From Pachyseris speciosa (lineage: Eukaryota; Cnidaria; Anthozoa; Scleractinia; Pachyseridae), in contig JAEMWC010000653.1 in the NCBI GenBank assembly GCA_016490735.1, forward strand, positions 163,501 to 227,500: a stretch of DNA of 64,000 bases. The letters run 5' to 3'. A program made the translations under genes and the position numbers. Numbering within the stretch: the first letter of the stretch is position 1; every line of letters begins with the position of its first letter. Positions 1 through 12,700 of this stretch are shown in pieces. The notes under the pieces were generated by a model. It did no database searches and had not been told where the DNA came from. It saw only the letters and a program-made list of their open reading frames with translations.

Positions 1-399
1 CTGTCAACGTTTGAACTGGATAAATGTGTATATGTGAAAAAGAATTGATCTCAGAATGGTCAACATGGCTTTCTCTTCTTTTTGACTGGCTCACCCAGTG
101 AAGTTGGCCGCTTGTCTTGTTACATTAAGTGGCGAGGAGCGTCGCGTGACGAGACCAAGAACGGCTGGGTAGCAGACTGTTGTTACACATGCTTGGATCA
201 TTTCTCGCTGGCGTGACTGTCTAAAAAGGGCCGTTCAGCTTTACACTTGCAATAATCTATATAAACTTGTTTGCATTGAAACCTGTTTCTCGAAAATTAC
301 AAGGAATCAAGTTGATGGAAAGTTCTGTTGCTTCTTTACTTCAGTTTTTACTCTACTAATGCAGGGCAAGCGAGCCATGCGTAACAACTAGTGATATTT

Positions 400-573
400 A
401 ACAAATAGATTCCATGTTGCCGTGCGTCTGTTCAGTAATAGATCACAGATGACGTCAAAATGTGGTAAAAACAAAGAAGAGGCGTGTGAGTGTCACTGAT
501 GTTTTTACCACATTTTGACGTCTTCTGTGATCTATTACTGAACAGACGTACGGCAACATAGAATCTATTTGTT
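400..573. mobile_element. Foldback MITE, family A, copy 1
   Basis: Arms 400-472 and 501-573 are near-perfect reverse complements (AACAAATAGATTCCATGTTG... / ...GAATCTATTTGTT) around a 28-base loop. A related copy lies at 36083-36270. Confidence 0.8.
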
Positions 574-772
574 TTATATAGTAAAGAAACAAAATGCAAA
601 TTGATTGTGATGCCTCAAGTAACTTTTCTCGGTCGGTTTCTTCAGCGAAACGCTTTTTTTCTTCTTTTTCTTTCTTTTCGTACTCATCTACTGCCTCAGC
701 AAGACTTTGTTCTATATTTTCATTTACCCAGTCAGGTAAAATAACCTCCAAATTTTCAAAACTTTCCGACAT
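569..772 (-). other. Orphan acidic/coiled-coil coding fragment
   Basis: A minus-strand ORF from ATG at 772 reads MSESFENLEVILPDWVNENI then EQSLAEAVDEYEKKEKEEKK and FAEETDREKLLEASQ. It looks like a genuine N-terminal exon rich in Glu/Lys, but runs into foldback A and has no partner exon nearby. It may be a gene fragment carried by a repeat. Family not recognised. Confidence 0.3.
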
Positions 773-1218
773 TTAAAAACAAAACAGGACAAAAATAGTT
801 TCAGTGATGACGTAATCTGTGCATCTGTCCTCTAATTCTTGGTTTTCAGTCATGCGCTTGTCACGCAAGTAAAGAAATAAAATCGTCAACCATTCAATAC
901 ATAAAGTCAAGAAATTGAGATATTGTAGAACAGTAATAAATAAACAATATTCCCAAGCTTCAGGGTTGTGCGACGTCCCGTACTCGAGTTATTCGTCAAA
1001 ATGTACAACTTAAACTTTTTGGGTTTAGTATGGAAACTCCATGTTGGAGCCCATCTTGATGACCTCCAACACGGCGGCCGGAAACGAGTGAAAAACATCT
1101 GGAACTTACTTAAGCTATCTCAAAGGCTTTCTTCGCTCTGTTGAGCCTGTAAACATTCACGTAGACGGTTCTCTTGACATATTGGCTTTTAAAACCTCAA
1201 AGACTAAGAAAGACACAG
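574..1218. other. No further gene seen left of the foldback element
   Basis: Apart from the orphan fragment at 569-772 the stretch holds only short AT-rich sequence. No exon matching the upstream ABCA exon (exon 8 of the paralog) is present. Confidence 0.4.
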
Positions 1219-1284
1219 TACCGGGAACTGAAATTGTTAATCATTATACCGGCATCAGAAATAACTAATAACTAATCTAATCAC

Positions 1285-1792
1285 CAGTAGACACAGAGGA
1301 ACAGAGCAACAGTAGACACAGAGGAACAGAGGTACAGTAGGCACAGAGGAACAGAGGAAGAGTAGGCACAGAGGAACAGTAGACACAGAGGAACAGAGGA
1401 ACAGTAGACACAGAGGAACAGAGCAACAGTAGACACAGAGGAACAGAGGAACAGTAGACACAGAGGAACAGAGGAACAGTAGGCACAGAGGAACAGTAGA
1501 CACAGAGGAACAGAGGAACAGTAGACACAGAGGAACAGAGGAACAGTAGACACAGAGGAACAGAGGAACAGTAGGCATAGAGGAACAGAGCAACAGAGGA
1601 ACAGTAGACACAGAGGAACAGAGGAACAGTAGACACAGAGGAACAGAGCACAGTAGGCACAGAGGAACAGAGGAACAGTAGACACAGAGGAACAGAGGAA
1701 GAGTAGACACAGAGGAACAGAGGAACAGTAGGCACAGAGGAACAGAGGAACAGTAGGCACAGAGGAACAGAGGAACAGTAGACACAGAGGTC
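1285..1792 (-). repeat. 25-bp minisatellite array, left arm (about 20 units)
   Basis: The unit is approximately ACAGTAGACACAGAGGAACA + GAGGA, with occasional loss of a 10-bp subunit (gaggaacaga). There are no stop codons in any minus-strand frame, giving spurious Ser/Leu/Cys/Val repeat ORFs. Confidence 0.9.
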
Positions 1793-3354
1793 CAACTTAC
1801 TGTTTTGGATAGTTAAATCTTGAAGTGACTATTTCGTCTAAGCTTTGTCTGTGAAGTATTACCCATTCAAAATTGTTATGATGTCATATTGAAAATCCTG
1901 TGGAAAATGTTAGTATTTTATCCGATCATCGAGCGCGAGACAAACCGTGAAACCATCACATTGCCTTCGTTTCAAAACTTTTTAACTTTAATGACTAGCT
2001 ACAAAGAGCACCTTCAAATGAGCAAGAAGTTACATGCAACCGCTTCACCTTGGTGGAAAGAAAACATAAAAGGCTGCGAATTACAGTAGGAAGTAGCAAG
2101 GGCTGACAGGCCGCACAACTTCTACCCTTGTGAAACATTTGAAAACCTTTTCTATATCTGTTATAACGAGTGCAATTTTCAAGAGATTGATACCCTATGT
2201 GTTTGTAACGGACGATAAATGATTCAGTAGAAGGAGGCTTTAGTAGAAGAAGAAACCTTTTGACTGTGTAATCTCTAGCAAATGATTGTCTGTTCGGCTT
2301 ACACCCTGTGTAGGATAAAACACCTTTATAAATTTGCGATATTTTTGTTAGAAGGGAAAAAAAAAAAAAGGAAAATAAAGAAATAATTGTGGAAGTGTGG
2401 GTAGTTATTGGTCTAACTGGTTATGTGTCTACTCTTTTCTGCAATGTTTTTTTTTTATTGTCAATCCGCTCCCTTCTCAACCGAAAATTCAGCAAATTGT
2501 TCCCCTTTACCTTACTATCACGAATAAAAGATTTCATAAATTGGCTTAAATCAATTGCAAGTCTAATTTTATTCTTAAACCACCCACGCTTTTTCAATAT
2601 TTCAGAGACGAGGCCCCATGTTAAAATAACTTTCATTTTCAAGCAGAACGTGTCAGATATCAATTGTAATAATTTTCCTTCAATCAATGATATTTTGTAA
2701 GGTATTTATTTCCTATCAAATTTTTTAGCAAAACATAACAAACAAACAAAACCAAATGCAGCCAACTGTGGATTCAACAATGTTGTAGCTGTAGGCGCAG
2801 TTGAATATTTTCTTATAGAAACTGCGTGGTAGAAATTATTAATAAGTATTAATTATTTGTATAAATACTTTCTGCGATGCTTCTGACTTGTTCTTACAGC
2901 CGATTTGAAGTTGTCGACGAAAGCGCATGTCAATTTGTTCTGTCAAAATAACCCCGAACCTCATTAACGTCTTTCTATGAAAACGCAGTTTTGATCAGAA
3001 TGGCGTGATGACATGCGACAAGTGCCATGATAAGATAAGATACAAAGTCGCTAGCATACAATATACACTAATTGGGGACACCTAACTACAATTACTTATC
3101 TAATAATTAATAAAATATAAAATATATTCACATATGTAAGTATAAATATATATAAAACAAACAATGAGTCATGCCCGCTTAGTCTGGGTCACAACATTTT
3201 GCACGTATATACATATATAGATAGATTTGATAAATTGTGGGTTCTCCCTGTGAAAAATTGAATCAACATGGTTGATTTATGTCTTTCCTGGTAAAGTTTT
3301 TGTTGAAAACCTTGTGAACAATCAGGTTTCGTCAGGTCTATTACAGAGGGGTGT

Positions 3355-5105
3355 TTTGTGTTCCTCTGTTCCTCTGCACCCACTACTGCTACTCTGTTTT
3401 CCTCTGTGTCTACTGTTCCTCTGTTCCTCTGTGTATACTGTTCCTCGGTTCCTCTGTGTCTGTTCCTCTGTTCCTCTGTGTCTACTTTTTCTCTGTTCCT
3501 CCTCTGTGTCATCTGTTCCTCTGTGTCTACTGTTCCTCTGTTTCTCTGTGTCTACTGTTCCTTCGTTCCTCTGTGTCTACTGTTCCTCCGCTCCTCTTTG
3601 TCTACTGTTCCTCTGCTCCTCTGTTCCTCTGTGTCTACTGTACCTCTGTTCCTCCGCTCCGCTGTGTCTACTGTTCCTTCGTTCCTCTGTGTCTACTGTT
3701 CCTCTGTTCCTCTGTGTCTACTGTTCCTTCGTTCCTCTGTGTCTACTGTTCCTCTGTTCCTCTGTTCCTCTGTGTCTACTGTTCCTCTGTTCCTCTGTTC
3801 CTCCGCTCCTCTGTGTCTGCTGTTCCTTCGTTCCTCTGTGTCTACTGTTCCTTCGTTCCTCTGTGTCTACTGTTCCTCTGTTCCTCTGTGTCTACTGTTC
3901 CTTCGTTCCTCTGTGTCTACTGTTCCTCTGTTCCTCTGTTCCTCTGTGTCTACTGTTCCTCTGTTCCTCTGTTCGTCTGTTCCTCCGCTCCTCTGTGTCT
4001 GCTGTTCCTTCGTTCCTCTGTGTCTACTGTTCCTCTGTTCCTCTCTGTCTACTGTTCCTTCGTTCCTCTGTGTCTACTGTTCCTCTGTTCCTCCGCTCCT
4101 CTTTGTCTACTGTTCCTCTGTTCCTCTGTGTCTACTGTACCTCTGTTCCTCCGCTCCTCTGTGTCTACTGTTCCTTCGTTCCTCTGTGTCTACTGTTCCT
4201 CTGTTCCTCTGTGTCTACTGTTCCTTCGTTCCTCTGTGTCTACTGTTCCTCTGTTCCTCTGTTCCTCTGTGTCTACTGTTCCTCTGTTCCTCTGTTCCTC
4301 CGCTCCTCTGTGTCTGCTGTTCCTTCGTTCCTCTGTGTCTGCTGTTCCTTCGTTCCTCTGTGTCTACTGTTCCTTCGTTCCTCTGTGTCTACTGTTCCTC
4401 TGTTCCTCTGTGTCTACTGTTCCTTCGTTCCTCTGTGTCTACTGTTCCTCTGTTCCTCTGTTCGTCTGTTCCTCCGCTCCTCTGTGTCTGCTGTTCCTTC
4501 GTTCCTCTGTGTCTACTGTTCCTCTGTTCCTCTGTGTCTACTGTTCCTCCGTTCCTCTGTGTCTACTGTTCCCCTGTTCCTCTGTGTCTACTGTTCCTCT
4601 GTTCCTCTGTGTCATCCCCGCCTCTGTTCCCCTGTGCCTGTTCTTATGTTCCTCTGTGTCTACTGTTCCTCTGTTCCTCTGTGTCTACTGTTCCTATGTT
4701 CCTCTGTGTTTACTGTTCCTCTGTTCCTCTGTGTCTACTGTTCCTCTGTGTCTACTGTTCCTATGTTCCTCTGTGTCTACTGTTCCTCTGTTCCTTTGTT
4801 CCTCTGTGTCTACTGTTCCTGTGTTTACTGTTCCTCTGTGTGTCTACTGTTTCTATGTTCCTCTGTGTTTACTGTTCCTCTGTTCCTCTGTGTCTACTGT
4901 TCCTCTGTGTCTACTGTTCCTCTCTTCCTCTGTGTCTACTATTCCTCTGTTCCTATGTGTCTACTATTCTTCTGTTTCTCTGTGTCTACTATTCCTTCGT
5001 TCCTCTGTGTCTACTGTTCCTCTGTTCCTCTGTGTCTACTGTTACTCTGTTCCTCTGTGTCTACTATTGCTCTGTGTCTACTGTTCCTCCGTTCCTCTGT
5101 GATTG
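3355..5105 (+). repeat. 25-bp minisatellite array, right arm (about 65-70 units)
   Basis: Same unit as the left arm in reverse complement (tctgttcctctgtgtctact + gttcc), about 3.5 times longer. Variants (ttccttcgttcc, cctccgctcc) are arranged in higher-order blocks, e.g. around 3600-3830, 4080-4320 and 4270-4500, suggesting recent segmental amplification. Open in all three forward frames. Confidence 0.9.
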
Positions 5106-5780
5106 CCTGTGTCGGTGATTAAATTAGTTATTGATTATTTCTGTTGCCGGTATAATGATTAACAATTTCAGTTCCCGGTATATGAGAGACTACCCCAGAC
5201 ATCTGTTATGTCACACACTGTGAAAAACTGTAAAATTCAAACTGCTCTATTTTAAAAGCAAAGCAAGGTACCGAGCTGAAAACATGGAAGCAGATACATT
5301 TCTAATGTGTCTTTTACGTGATGAAGATGAAAATGTAAAAGTCTGTTTACGTTTGAGTTTTAGTTTTTGATAACGTCATGTGAAAACCAAGAATAGATCA
5401 TAGCTAAGAACCAATCACAACGCGCGAACTATTCACCTTATTATATAATACCCTCTACGAAATTGCTTGTAGCTCACCACCACAGAAAGCATGGAAGCTG
5501 GCTTAGGAAATACCACGTTTATTTAGTTAATTTTACATTTGAATTTAGTGAAAAATACCTAACTGTCTGATAGGCTTTCCGACTTGGTGGTTCTTTAGTG
5601 ATTGGAGCTCGAGGACCAGGGTTTAAAAAGTTTTCGAAAGCCGCCAAAAACGATTCATTAAAAGTTAACGAAGGTTTTCTTTTTATCTCTCCTGTTGAAT
5701 TTTTTTTACAGTTTAATAAGCTCGACACCATTAGGTTCGACGTCTGAATCAACTGTCGAACTTAAACATGTTCGATATTG

Positions 5781-5898
5781 ATCTCACGGCCTCGCGAGGC
5801 GAAAATCTCACAAAATTTCGCCGCATACGTGAGGAAACGGCTGAGCCATCTGCCTCGCGAGGCATTTTGCTCAGCTGTTTCCTCACGTGTGCGGCGGG
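5781..5898. repeat. Short foldback (CCTCGCGAGGC)
   Basis: gcctcgcgaggc occurs twice around 5790 and 5850. ccgcatacgtgaggaaacgg at about 5821 pairs with ctgtttcctcacgtgtgcgg at about 5875. It abuts the larger palindrome to its right. Confidence 0.6.
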
Positions 5899-6650
5899 CT
5901 TTAGCAGCGAGGACGGCAAAGGCAACGCAAAGCCACAAAATAATAGGTTTAATTACCAAAAACAATCGGGTTGCACATGCGTTTTACATTTTGGTGTATT
6001 TCTTTGCCGTCCTCTGCAAAACAGCAACGTGAAATGACCAAAGTTTAGGTTTTCTTGAGAACGTGAGCGCATGACGGCAAATTTTTCATTCTTTTTCCTT
6101 ACGTTAATGCCGTTCTTAGTAATATAGTCCCTGAATAGTTTGACAGCATTTTCCAAGTAAAACAAATTGGAATAATCGCGAAAGAGTTACAAAAACGAGA
6201 AGTTAGATTTTGAAATGACGTTGTCGTTACCGTTGCCGTCGCCGTCGTCGTTGCTATCTCCCTATTAGGGAGCGTTAGCAATGACAACGGCGACGGCAAC
6301 GAAAACATCATTTCAAAATCTAACTTCTCGTTTTTGTAGCGCTTTCGCGATTATTCCAATTTGCTTAACTCGCAAAATACTGGTGAATTATTCAGGAACT
6401 AAATTTTTTTGAACGCCGTTAAAGTAAGGAAAAAGAATGAAAACTTTACAGTCACACGCTCACGTTCTCGAGAAATCCTAAAATTTGGTTAATTCACGTT
6501 GTTGTTGTTGTTTTTTTTTTTACAGGGGACGGCAAAGAAATGTACCAAAATGTAAAACGCACGTGCAGAGCCAATGTTTTTGCTCATTAAGCCTATTGTT
6601 TTGTAGCGTTCTCGTTGCCGCTGCCGTCCTCGTTGCTAAAGCTCCCTAAT
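5899..6650. mobile_element. Palindromic head-to-head dimer of a CTCCCTAA-ended MITE
   Basis: The two halves (about 5899-6264 and 6267-6650) are reverse complements about the centre CTCCCTATTAGGGAG (about 6258-6272), with about 10% mismatch. A monomeric copy of the half unit is at 11495-11870, sharing e.g. GTGCATTTCTTTGCCGTC-type and TTGGAATAATCGCGAAAG blocks. It ends about 125 bases upstream of the first ABCA exon. Confidence 0.8.
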
Positions 6651-6776
6651 ATTAAGGCAGACATAGGAATTCGTTCATAATCATAAAGAACATTTTGAAA
6701 GAGCGATGAAATAGTCAAAGAGGCAGCATATCGTTATCATCGTTACTAATTTTTGTTTGGTTGTTGTTAAAAACAG

Positions 6777-9700
6777 CTCCAGTGAGGCTCGATACTTTGC
6801 TGACCGTTACACAACTCAGTGGCCTGGTGACGAGACACTTCCGTTTCACGTGACTGGTGATATGGATCACTACTTGACAAGCAAAGCTAAGGATGTCGGG
6901 ATGGGTGCCTTCAACAGAAGAAATTTGATTGCTGCAACGTTCGCCAAGAAAAATGATAAAGGTGATCTAGCTTCTTCTTATTCATACGCTTAAAAATGTT
7001 TATTTTTACAGAGTGCGGCTGAATTTGTATGTAAAATTCTCCGTCCATATGTAGAGTGGACCTCGGTATGAATAACGAACATGTTTTGTCTCAATAAGAT
7101 GTAATTGAAATACTCGAGAATCCTTGCCAACTCGTTTTGGTCAATTCCCTTGCCCGTCTTCCACCTCACAATGTTGACAAACAGTTAAGAATCAACAAGC
7201 GGAAAGGTCACTGTTTAACATTTTATTACACCCATTTTGAAATCACTGGTGATCCTTGCAATCTGATTGGCTCTCAACAGTGCAATTTATTCCCAAATTG
7301 CACCATCTTTTACTCTAAATCGTATACTCTCTGTAACTCATGAAAATGAAAATGAAGTAATACCAAGCTATCAAATTTAATGGATAAACAAATATTAATA
7401 TTGACAAAAAACTGAGTAATTTCAAAATGGGTGTAATAAAGTGGTAATTGAACTTCGTGTCATGCAGTTTTGGTCTGAAATCATACTTGTGATTTCAAGT
7501 CAAACGAGCGCGCATATGATTTCAGACCAAATTGCACTCCACTCAGTTCAATTACCATTATGAATAGGGGGCTGGCAAATTTGGTTAATCAGGGCCTCAT
7601 TGCAAAGAAGTTTCGATATTTTGTCAAGGAGATCGATTGACTAAAGCACCAAAACGTCAAACCTGAACCTTCCTAGCTAGGAGTGACACAGCTGCATGGC
7701 TAACAGTCAGAGCAAAAAAGTTGGCCCTCATGCATCACTCCGATATTAAGGAACCATCATTGGCTCCCTATTAAAGAAATAATACTTTTTTAAAATTCTC
7801 CTCGTCACTTATAAAGTTCTCCACGGCTTTGCTCCAGCTTATTAAAACGAACTCCTATCTCATTATATGCCTCAGCGTCCACTACGGTCACAACGGTTAA
7901 ATTTGTTGTCAATTCCAAAGACTAAAACTGCTTCCTACGGCGACAGATCTTTCTCGGTCATAGCACCTAGGCTTTGGAATGATTTGACATATTCCATTAA
8001 AAAATGTCCCCCTGCTTACTGTTTTAAACGAAGATTTAAAACTATTTTCTTCAAAAGCGCGTTCTTAGGTTAGGGTTTTCAATTCGGGCCGTTTTTTGTA
8101 AGTAAACTATTGTAAAAAGCATTGAGACTTCCATAGGTTGTACAATGTATCTCTTTGACGCCTTTTCAAAGTTTCTCAATCAGTGATGTCATATACTATT
8201 TTGAAAATATTACTGTGTACTAGCTTGTTTGATCCAATGCCTCGTTGTCTTCCCTCAGTCAATGTGACCGCGTGGTTTAACAACCAAGCTTACCACACTA
8301 TTGCCGTGTCTCTTGCGGCTGTTGATACTGCTATCTTGCGGTCTACTGTCGGACCAGATTACTCCATCACAACAGTGAACCACCCACTGCCAAGAGCTGC
8401 TGAGGAAGAAATCAGCGATTTAAAGAGGTATGTCAACTGCGGAGTCCACACCGTTCTCTGCTTGCGAAATCTGAAAGGTCGTCTGCTCAAGGTTTGCATG
8501 AAGCGAAGCACCCATATACCATACATGGGCAACATACCATTAATTTATCTTTTTAACGGACCCGAGGCTACAGAGGCAATAACAACTAATTTATTAAAGT
8601 AGAAGCCCCTAACTTTGTGAGTCTATCCCAAAGACTGACACATCCTCACCTAATGTGAAAGCTCAATTCTTTTATATTTCCTATTGTGTATCCATTACGC
8701 TAGCTTTTCGCCATCTAGATGTCTCTTATTTGCTCACGCACACTTACAATGAGAGCGTTTCATTACATGTTTGTCGCTATTGATCTAGACTCCATTGCAA
8801 TGATCTTACTCTTTGATCGCTTAATGCCTATATAAAAACTAAACGAGTTGACAGTAAGGCTGCTTTCTTGGACACCAATACAAATTTGTCAAGTTTTGAT
8901 ATTAATTAAAAATACTAAGCTAAAGAGGCAGATTAGGTTTCCGCTGACGCTAAGAAACACCCAAATTGATTATTATTCTACTTTGGTTTCGAAAGTATAG
9001 ATCGATGTATTTGTCTAGGGATTTCCAAGAGGCATAGCATTTTTAACTTCAAAGATCTCACCTACGTTTCCAAGCACCTTTGTGTCATGGAAAAATCATA
9101 AAAATGGTATATGCTTCCCTCCACTTTGAGAAATCACTTTAGAAAATTTTCGTGTACGTGAAAAAAAACCTTCAAAATTTCCCGGCCCCTTTCAGCTCCG
9201 TGGAATGCTTAAAACAGTTCTAACGTTTATTTATTTATTTTTCTAGCGATGGCGTGGGATTCCTTATCTCCTTCAGTATGTTATTTGGCATGGCCTTCCT
9301 GGCGTCAAGCTTTGTTGTGTTTCTTGTCCAAGAACGAACCAAAAAAGCCAAACACGTGCAGTTTGTCAGTGGTGTCGACCCAATAAGCTACTGGTCCTCT
9401 GCTTACATATGGGACTTGGTCAACTTCCTCATCCCAGCCCTTTTGATTTTGGGCCTTGTGGCAGTTTTCAATGTTCCTGCTTACTCAGGTTCACTTACTT
9501 AAATTTTCGTCTCTCACTAATTATTTGTGTTTGTACAAAGCTAAGCGATAGAGCGATTTTCAATTAAGTGCCTTGAGATCAAAATTAAAGCATTATTTTC
9601 TAGCCAAGCACCACAGACGAAAACGGCGCAATGGATCAATCAGAACTGGAAGCAATTACACGTAACCGGCGCCAAGCGCGGGAAGGAAAGTGCACGCGTG

Positions 9701-12700
9701 CAAGTCATGATTGGTTTTCGTTTCGCTTCTCACTGGTGGAAAACGAGGAATGAAAACGTAAAGCTTGTGGGATGTGGCTGGAGTGACAAGCGATACTTCA
9801 CAAATTAATGTGATCAAGTAAGCTGAAGCCATTCTAAAATCCCACAAGCTTTACGTTTTCATTGCTTGTTTTATGGATATCAATCAATCAACAACTTTAT
9901 TTGAGTGTCTAATCTTCTAGCTTGCCCTCAGGCCTACTAATCGGGTTAGGATATGTGGGTACTTGAGCCTGAGCATTAGCTATGCCATGCGGACGAGGCC
10001 TATAACAAGGCCGAAACAGCTGTCCATGGCTGCTAATGCTTGGGCTCAATCTTTGCTTTGGTAGATTTAAGGGGTAATGCCCGCTACCTTGTGGCCTTAG
10101 TGCCTTTAGAGTAGCTTCAGCTTACTTGATCACATTAATTTGTGAAGTATCCTTGGAAAACGAGGGGCGAGTTTCGCCAGCCTATCACAGAGCGAAGTAA
10201 TGCAAAGCCCAAGCATACGATAATTACTTTCGACATTCAAGTAATAAAAACGTCTTTAAGAACTGATGAAATAACAGCAAGTCAAGTAATATTGCAAACT
10301 TTAGATGATAGCTTCGTACTAATGGTCCAAAAAAATATGACATTCAGTTCTTCTGTGTTCATGTTAACATGAATTGAACTAGAATGAATATGCCGTGAAT
10401 GATCATGGCAGTTAACATTGTAATTGCCTTACTTTTCTCTTTGTTTCAGGTCCTCGTCTAGGCTACTTGTTTCTGTTATTGATGCTCTATGGCTGGGCTG
10501 TTATACCCCTTATGTATCTTTTCTCCTTTGTCTTCCGGAATGCGTCTACTGCATTCAAGGTTCTGACAGTCTTCAACATAATTACAGGACTGGCCACACT
10601 TGTAACTGTCAATATTCTAACGATCAAAGGTGGGAGATATTTCACAATTATCCTTCGAATAGCGCGGAATATCGCCTGATACTTAGCCGACGAGGCCGTA
10701 GGCCGAGTGGGCTAAGATCAGGGATAATAAGGCAAAATATACACTTAACAAAACCTAACTTGCTGTTAGGAAGACGTGCTATTGTTATAACAATGGGCGC
10801 AAAGACTGTACTAAAGTGAATGACCAGTCGGGATAAGTAGTTTATAGTGCAAGAACCAAGTGTGACTGATAAGTTCGGGAAAACCACAGGTACTTTCTAT
10901 TTAGCCCATATTTGCGGTTCAACAGATTGAAATTCAAATTGAACGCGTGGATTAAACGGAAATTTTCGAGAACAAATGGACGAAATTCCGTTTGCCAAAA
11001 AATCCTGATTTTTATTTTCCATTTTGTTGCCTTATTACGCCTTTAGAACACCGTCAGTTATGTACTGCTCGATACCTGTGTAGCTTTTACAGTAGAGTGT
11101 CAGTTAATTTGAATGGTCCAACTAATTATTTATTGTGTTACACAGACTTTAATATGCTCCACGAGGCCAACGATCTCAAATGGATCTTCCTGGTTCTCCC
11201 TAACTTCTGTCTTGGCCAAGGCATAAGCGACATTTTCAACAACTACAATGCACTGAACGTTGCCAACAAATGTGTTGCTGCTAACAACAACGGCAAGGGA
11301 GAAACGTCCTTTTTAGAAATGGGCAGCAGTAGGTAATCTATGGAATATTACACACTTATTCATTTCCCTCGACAAAGGCTCTGAAAAGAAAAAACAAACA
11401 AACAAACAAACAAACACACACAGTCACCACGGTTTGCTCTAGCAAACTTGGATCTCACTGTTTTAATTGTTCCAGAGGGAATTTTTAAAAGAAATGAGGA
11501 CGGGAACGTCAACGAGAACGTCAGAAAACAATAGGTTTAATGAGCAACTAACAGTAGCTCTGCACGTGCGTTTACATTTTGGTGCATTTCTTTGCCGTCT
11601 CTGCAAAACAACAACATGAAATGACCAAATTTTAGGTTTTGGTGAGAACGTGAGCATTTGATGGCAAATTCAGTTTTCTTTCTTTTTCTTTACTTTAACA
11701 CCGTTCATGAAAGAAATTTAGTTCCTGGATAGCTCGACGACATTTTACAAGTTGAACAAATTGGAATAATCGCGAAAGTGCTACAATAAGAAGAAGTTAT
11801 ATTTTGAAATGAAGTCGCCTTCCTCGTCGCCTTCCTTCGTCGCCTTCCTCGTTTCTTAAACTCCCTAATATAATAGAGCGTTTTCATTCACTTGGCTACC
11901 GGCCATATTTTATCACTGAAACAAAAGAAAATATTTGCATAAAAATAGAGTTCAATTCCCAGAGGATTAGTTTGGGACACCAACATGGCCGCTGTTTCTT
12001 TGTTTTGGGACGCCAACATGGCCGCCGTGACGTCATGTGAAAACACTCTATAGTCAAATACTAGGGGACCTCTTTGTACAGCCCTTTGGCTTCCTGATGT
12101 GTCCCCACCTCTTGCTATATCCTTTGATATAGCGTACTTACCCGATTTTTTAACCTCAATTGTGATTGTAGCCTAATTGTAATTGTAAGTAAACATGCAT
12201 GTAATTTTGTGAATCAAAATTGGCTAGTAGCATAAATAAATAACTAGCACTGGAAAACAGTAGCACTAGAATAAAAGCTTGAACGTACGGATATGTTGCA
12301 TATAAGAACTGTTAGACCGATAATACTGTTGTTTCTTATTTTGCCTCATATAATATTCTTGGAAAAGAACTTGTAAACTCTTTATACTCAAGATGTGAAT
12401 CAAACGAAAGCAACTTATTTTGAGAAATAAGAAAAATGAAAACGTAATTTATTATGATTGGGATTATGATTATGAATCTGATTAATAGAGTTTTAAGTGT
12501 ATGTGTATTTTCGCCGAATGCACCCTGTTGCCTGATAACTGTTAACACCGTTTCATTTCAGAGTCTTCTTTGTTCTCTCTATATTATTAGCTCTGGTATA
12601 CCTTAAGAACGTCTAGTTATTTTTTAGCATGAACCCTGTGTGTTTGTTACTTGATTTTCTTTTATAGCTTACGGTTTCAAGAGAATTACTTGGCTTGGGA

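Larger units (their letters stand above)
1221..5178. mobile_element. 4-kb foldback-type element with minisatellite-bearing inverted arms
   Basis: The 66-bp end 1219-1284 (TACCGGGAACTGAAATTG...) is repeated as its reverse complement at about 5114-5180. Next to each end lies a 25-bp minisatellite in mirror orientation: left 1285-1790, right about 3355-5105. TA dinucleotides flank both ends (1219-1220, 5179-5180), consistent with a TA target duplication. The 1.5-kb centre (1796-3340) is not inverted and shows no recognisable transposase. Foldback elements such as Drosophila FB and Galileo likewise have subrepeat-filled inverted ends; the analogy is inference. Confidence 0.65.

Noticed and set aside
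400..573. CRISPR-like or riboswitch-like structure
   Set aside because: Eukaryotic foldback MITE with a second dispersed copy; no spacer array anywhere in the window.
1255..1795. Cys/Leu/Ser repeat ORFs of 159-176 codons on the minus strand
   Set aside because: Same minisatellite in opposite orientation; artefact.
3272..5122. Long ORFs of 583-616 codons over the minisatellite
   Set aside because: Open in three frames at once with a 25-residue cycle; explained by a stop-free 25-bp repeat, no start context or splice partners.
1..6776. Search for the missing 5' exons of the half-size ABCA gene
   Set aside because: No match to [14 protein letters not shown] or any NBD1 motif on either strand; only repeats present.
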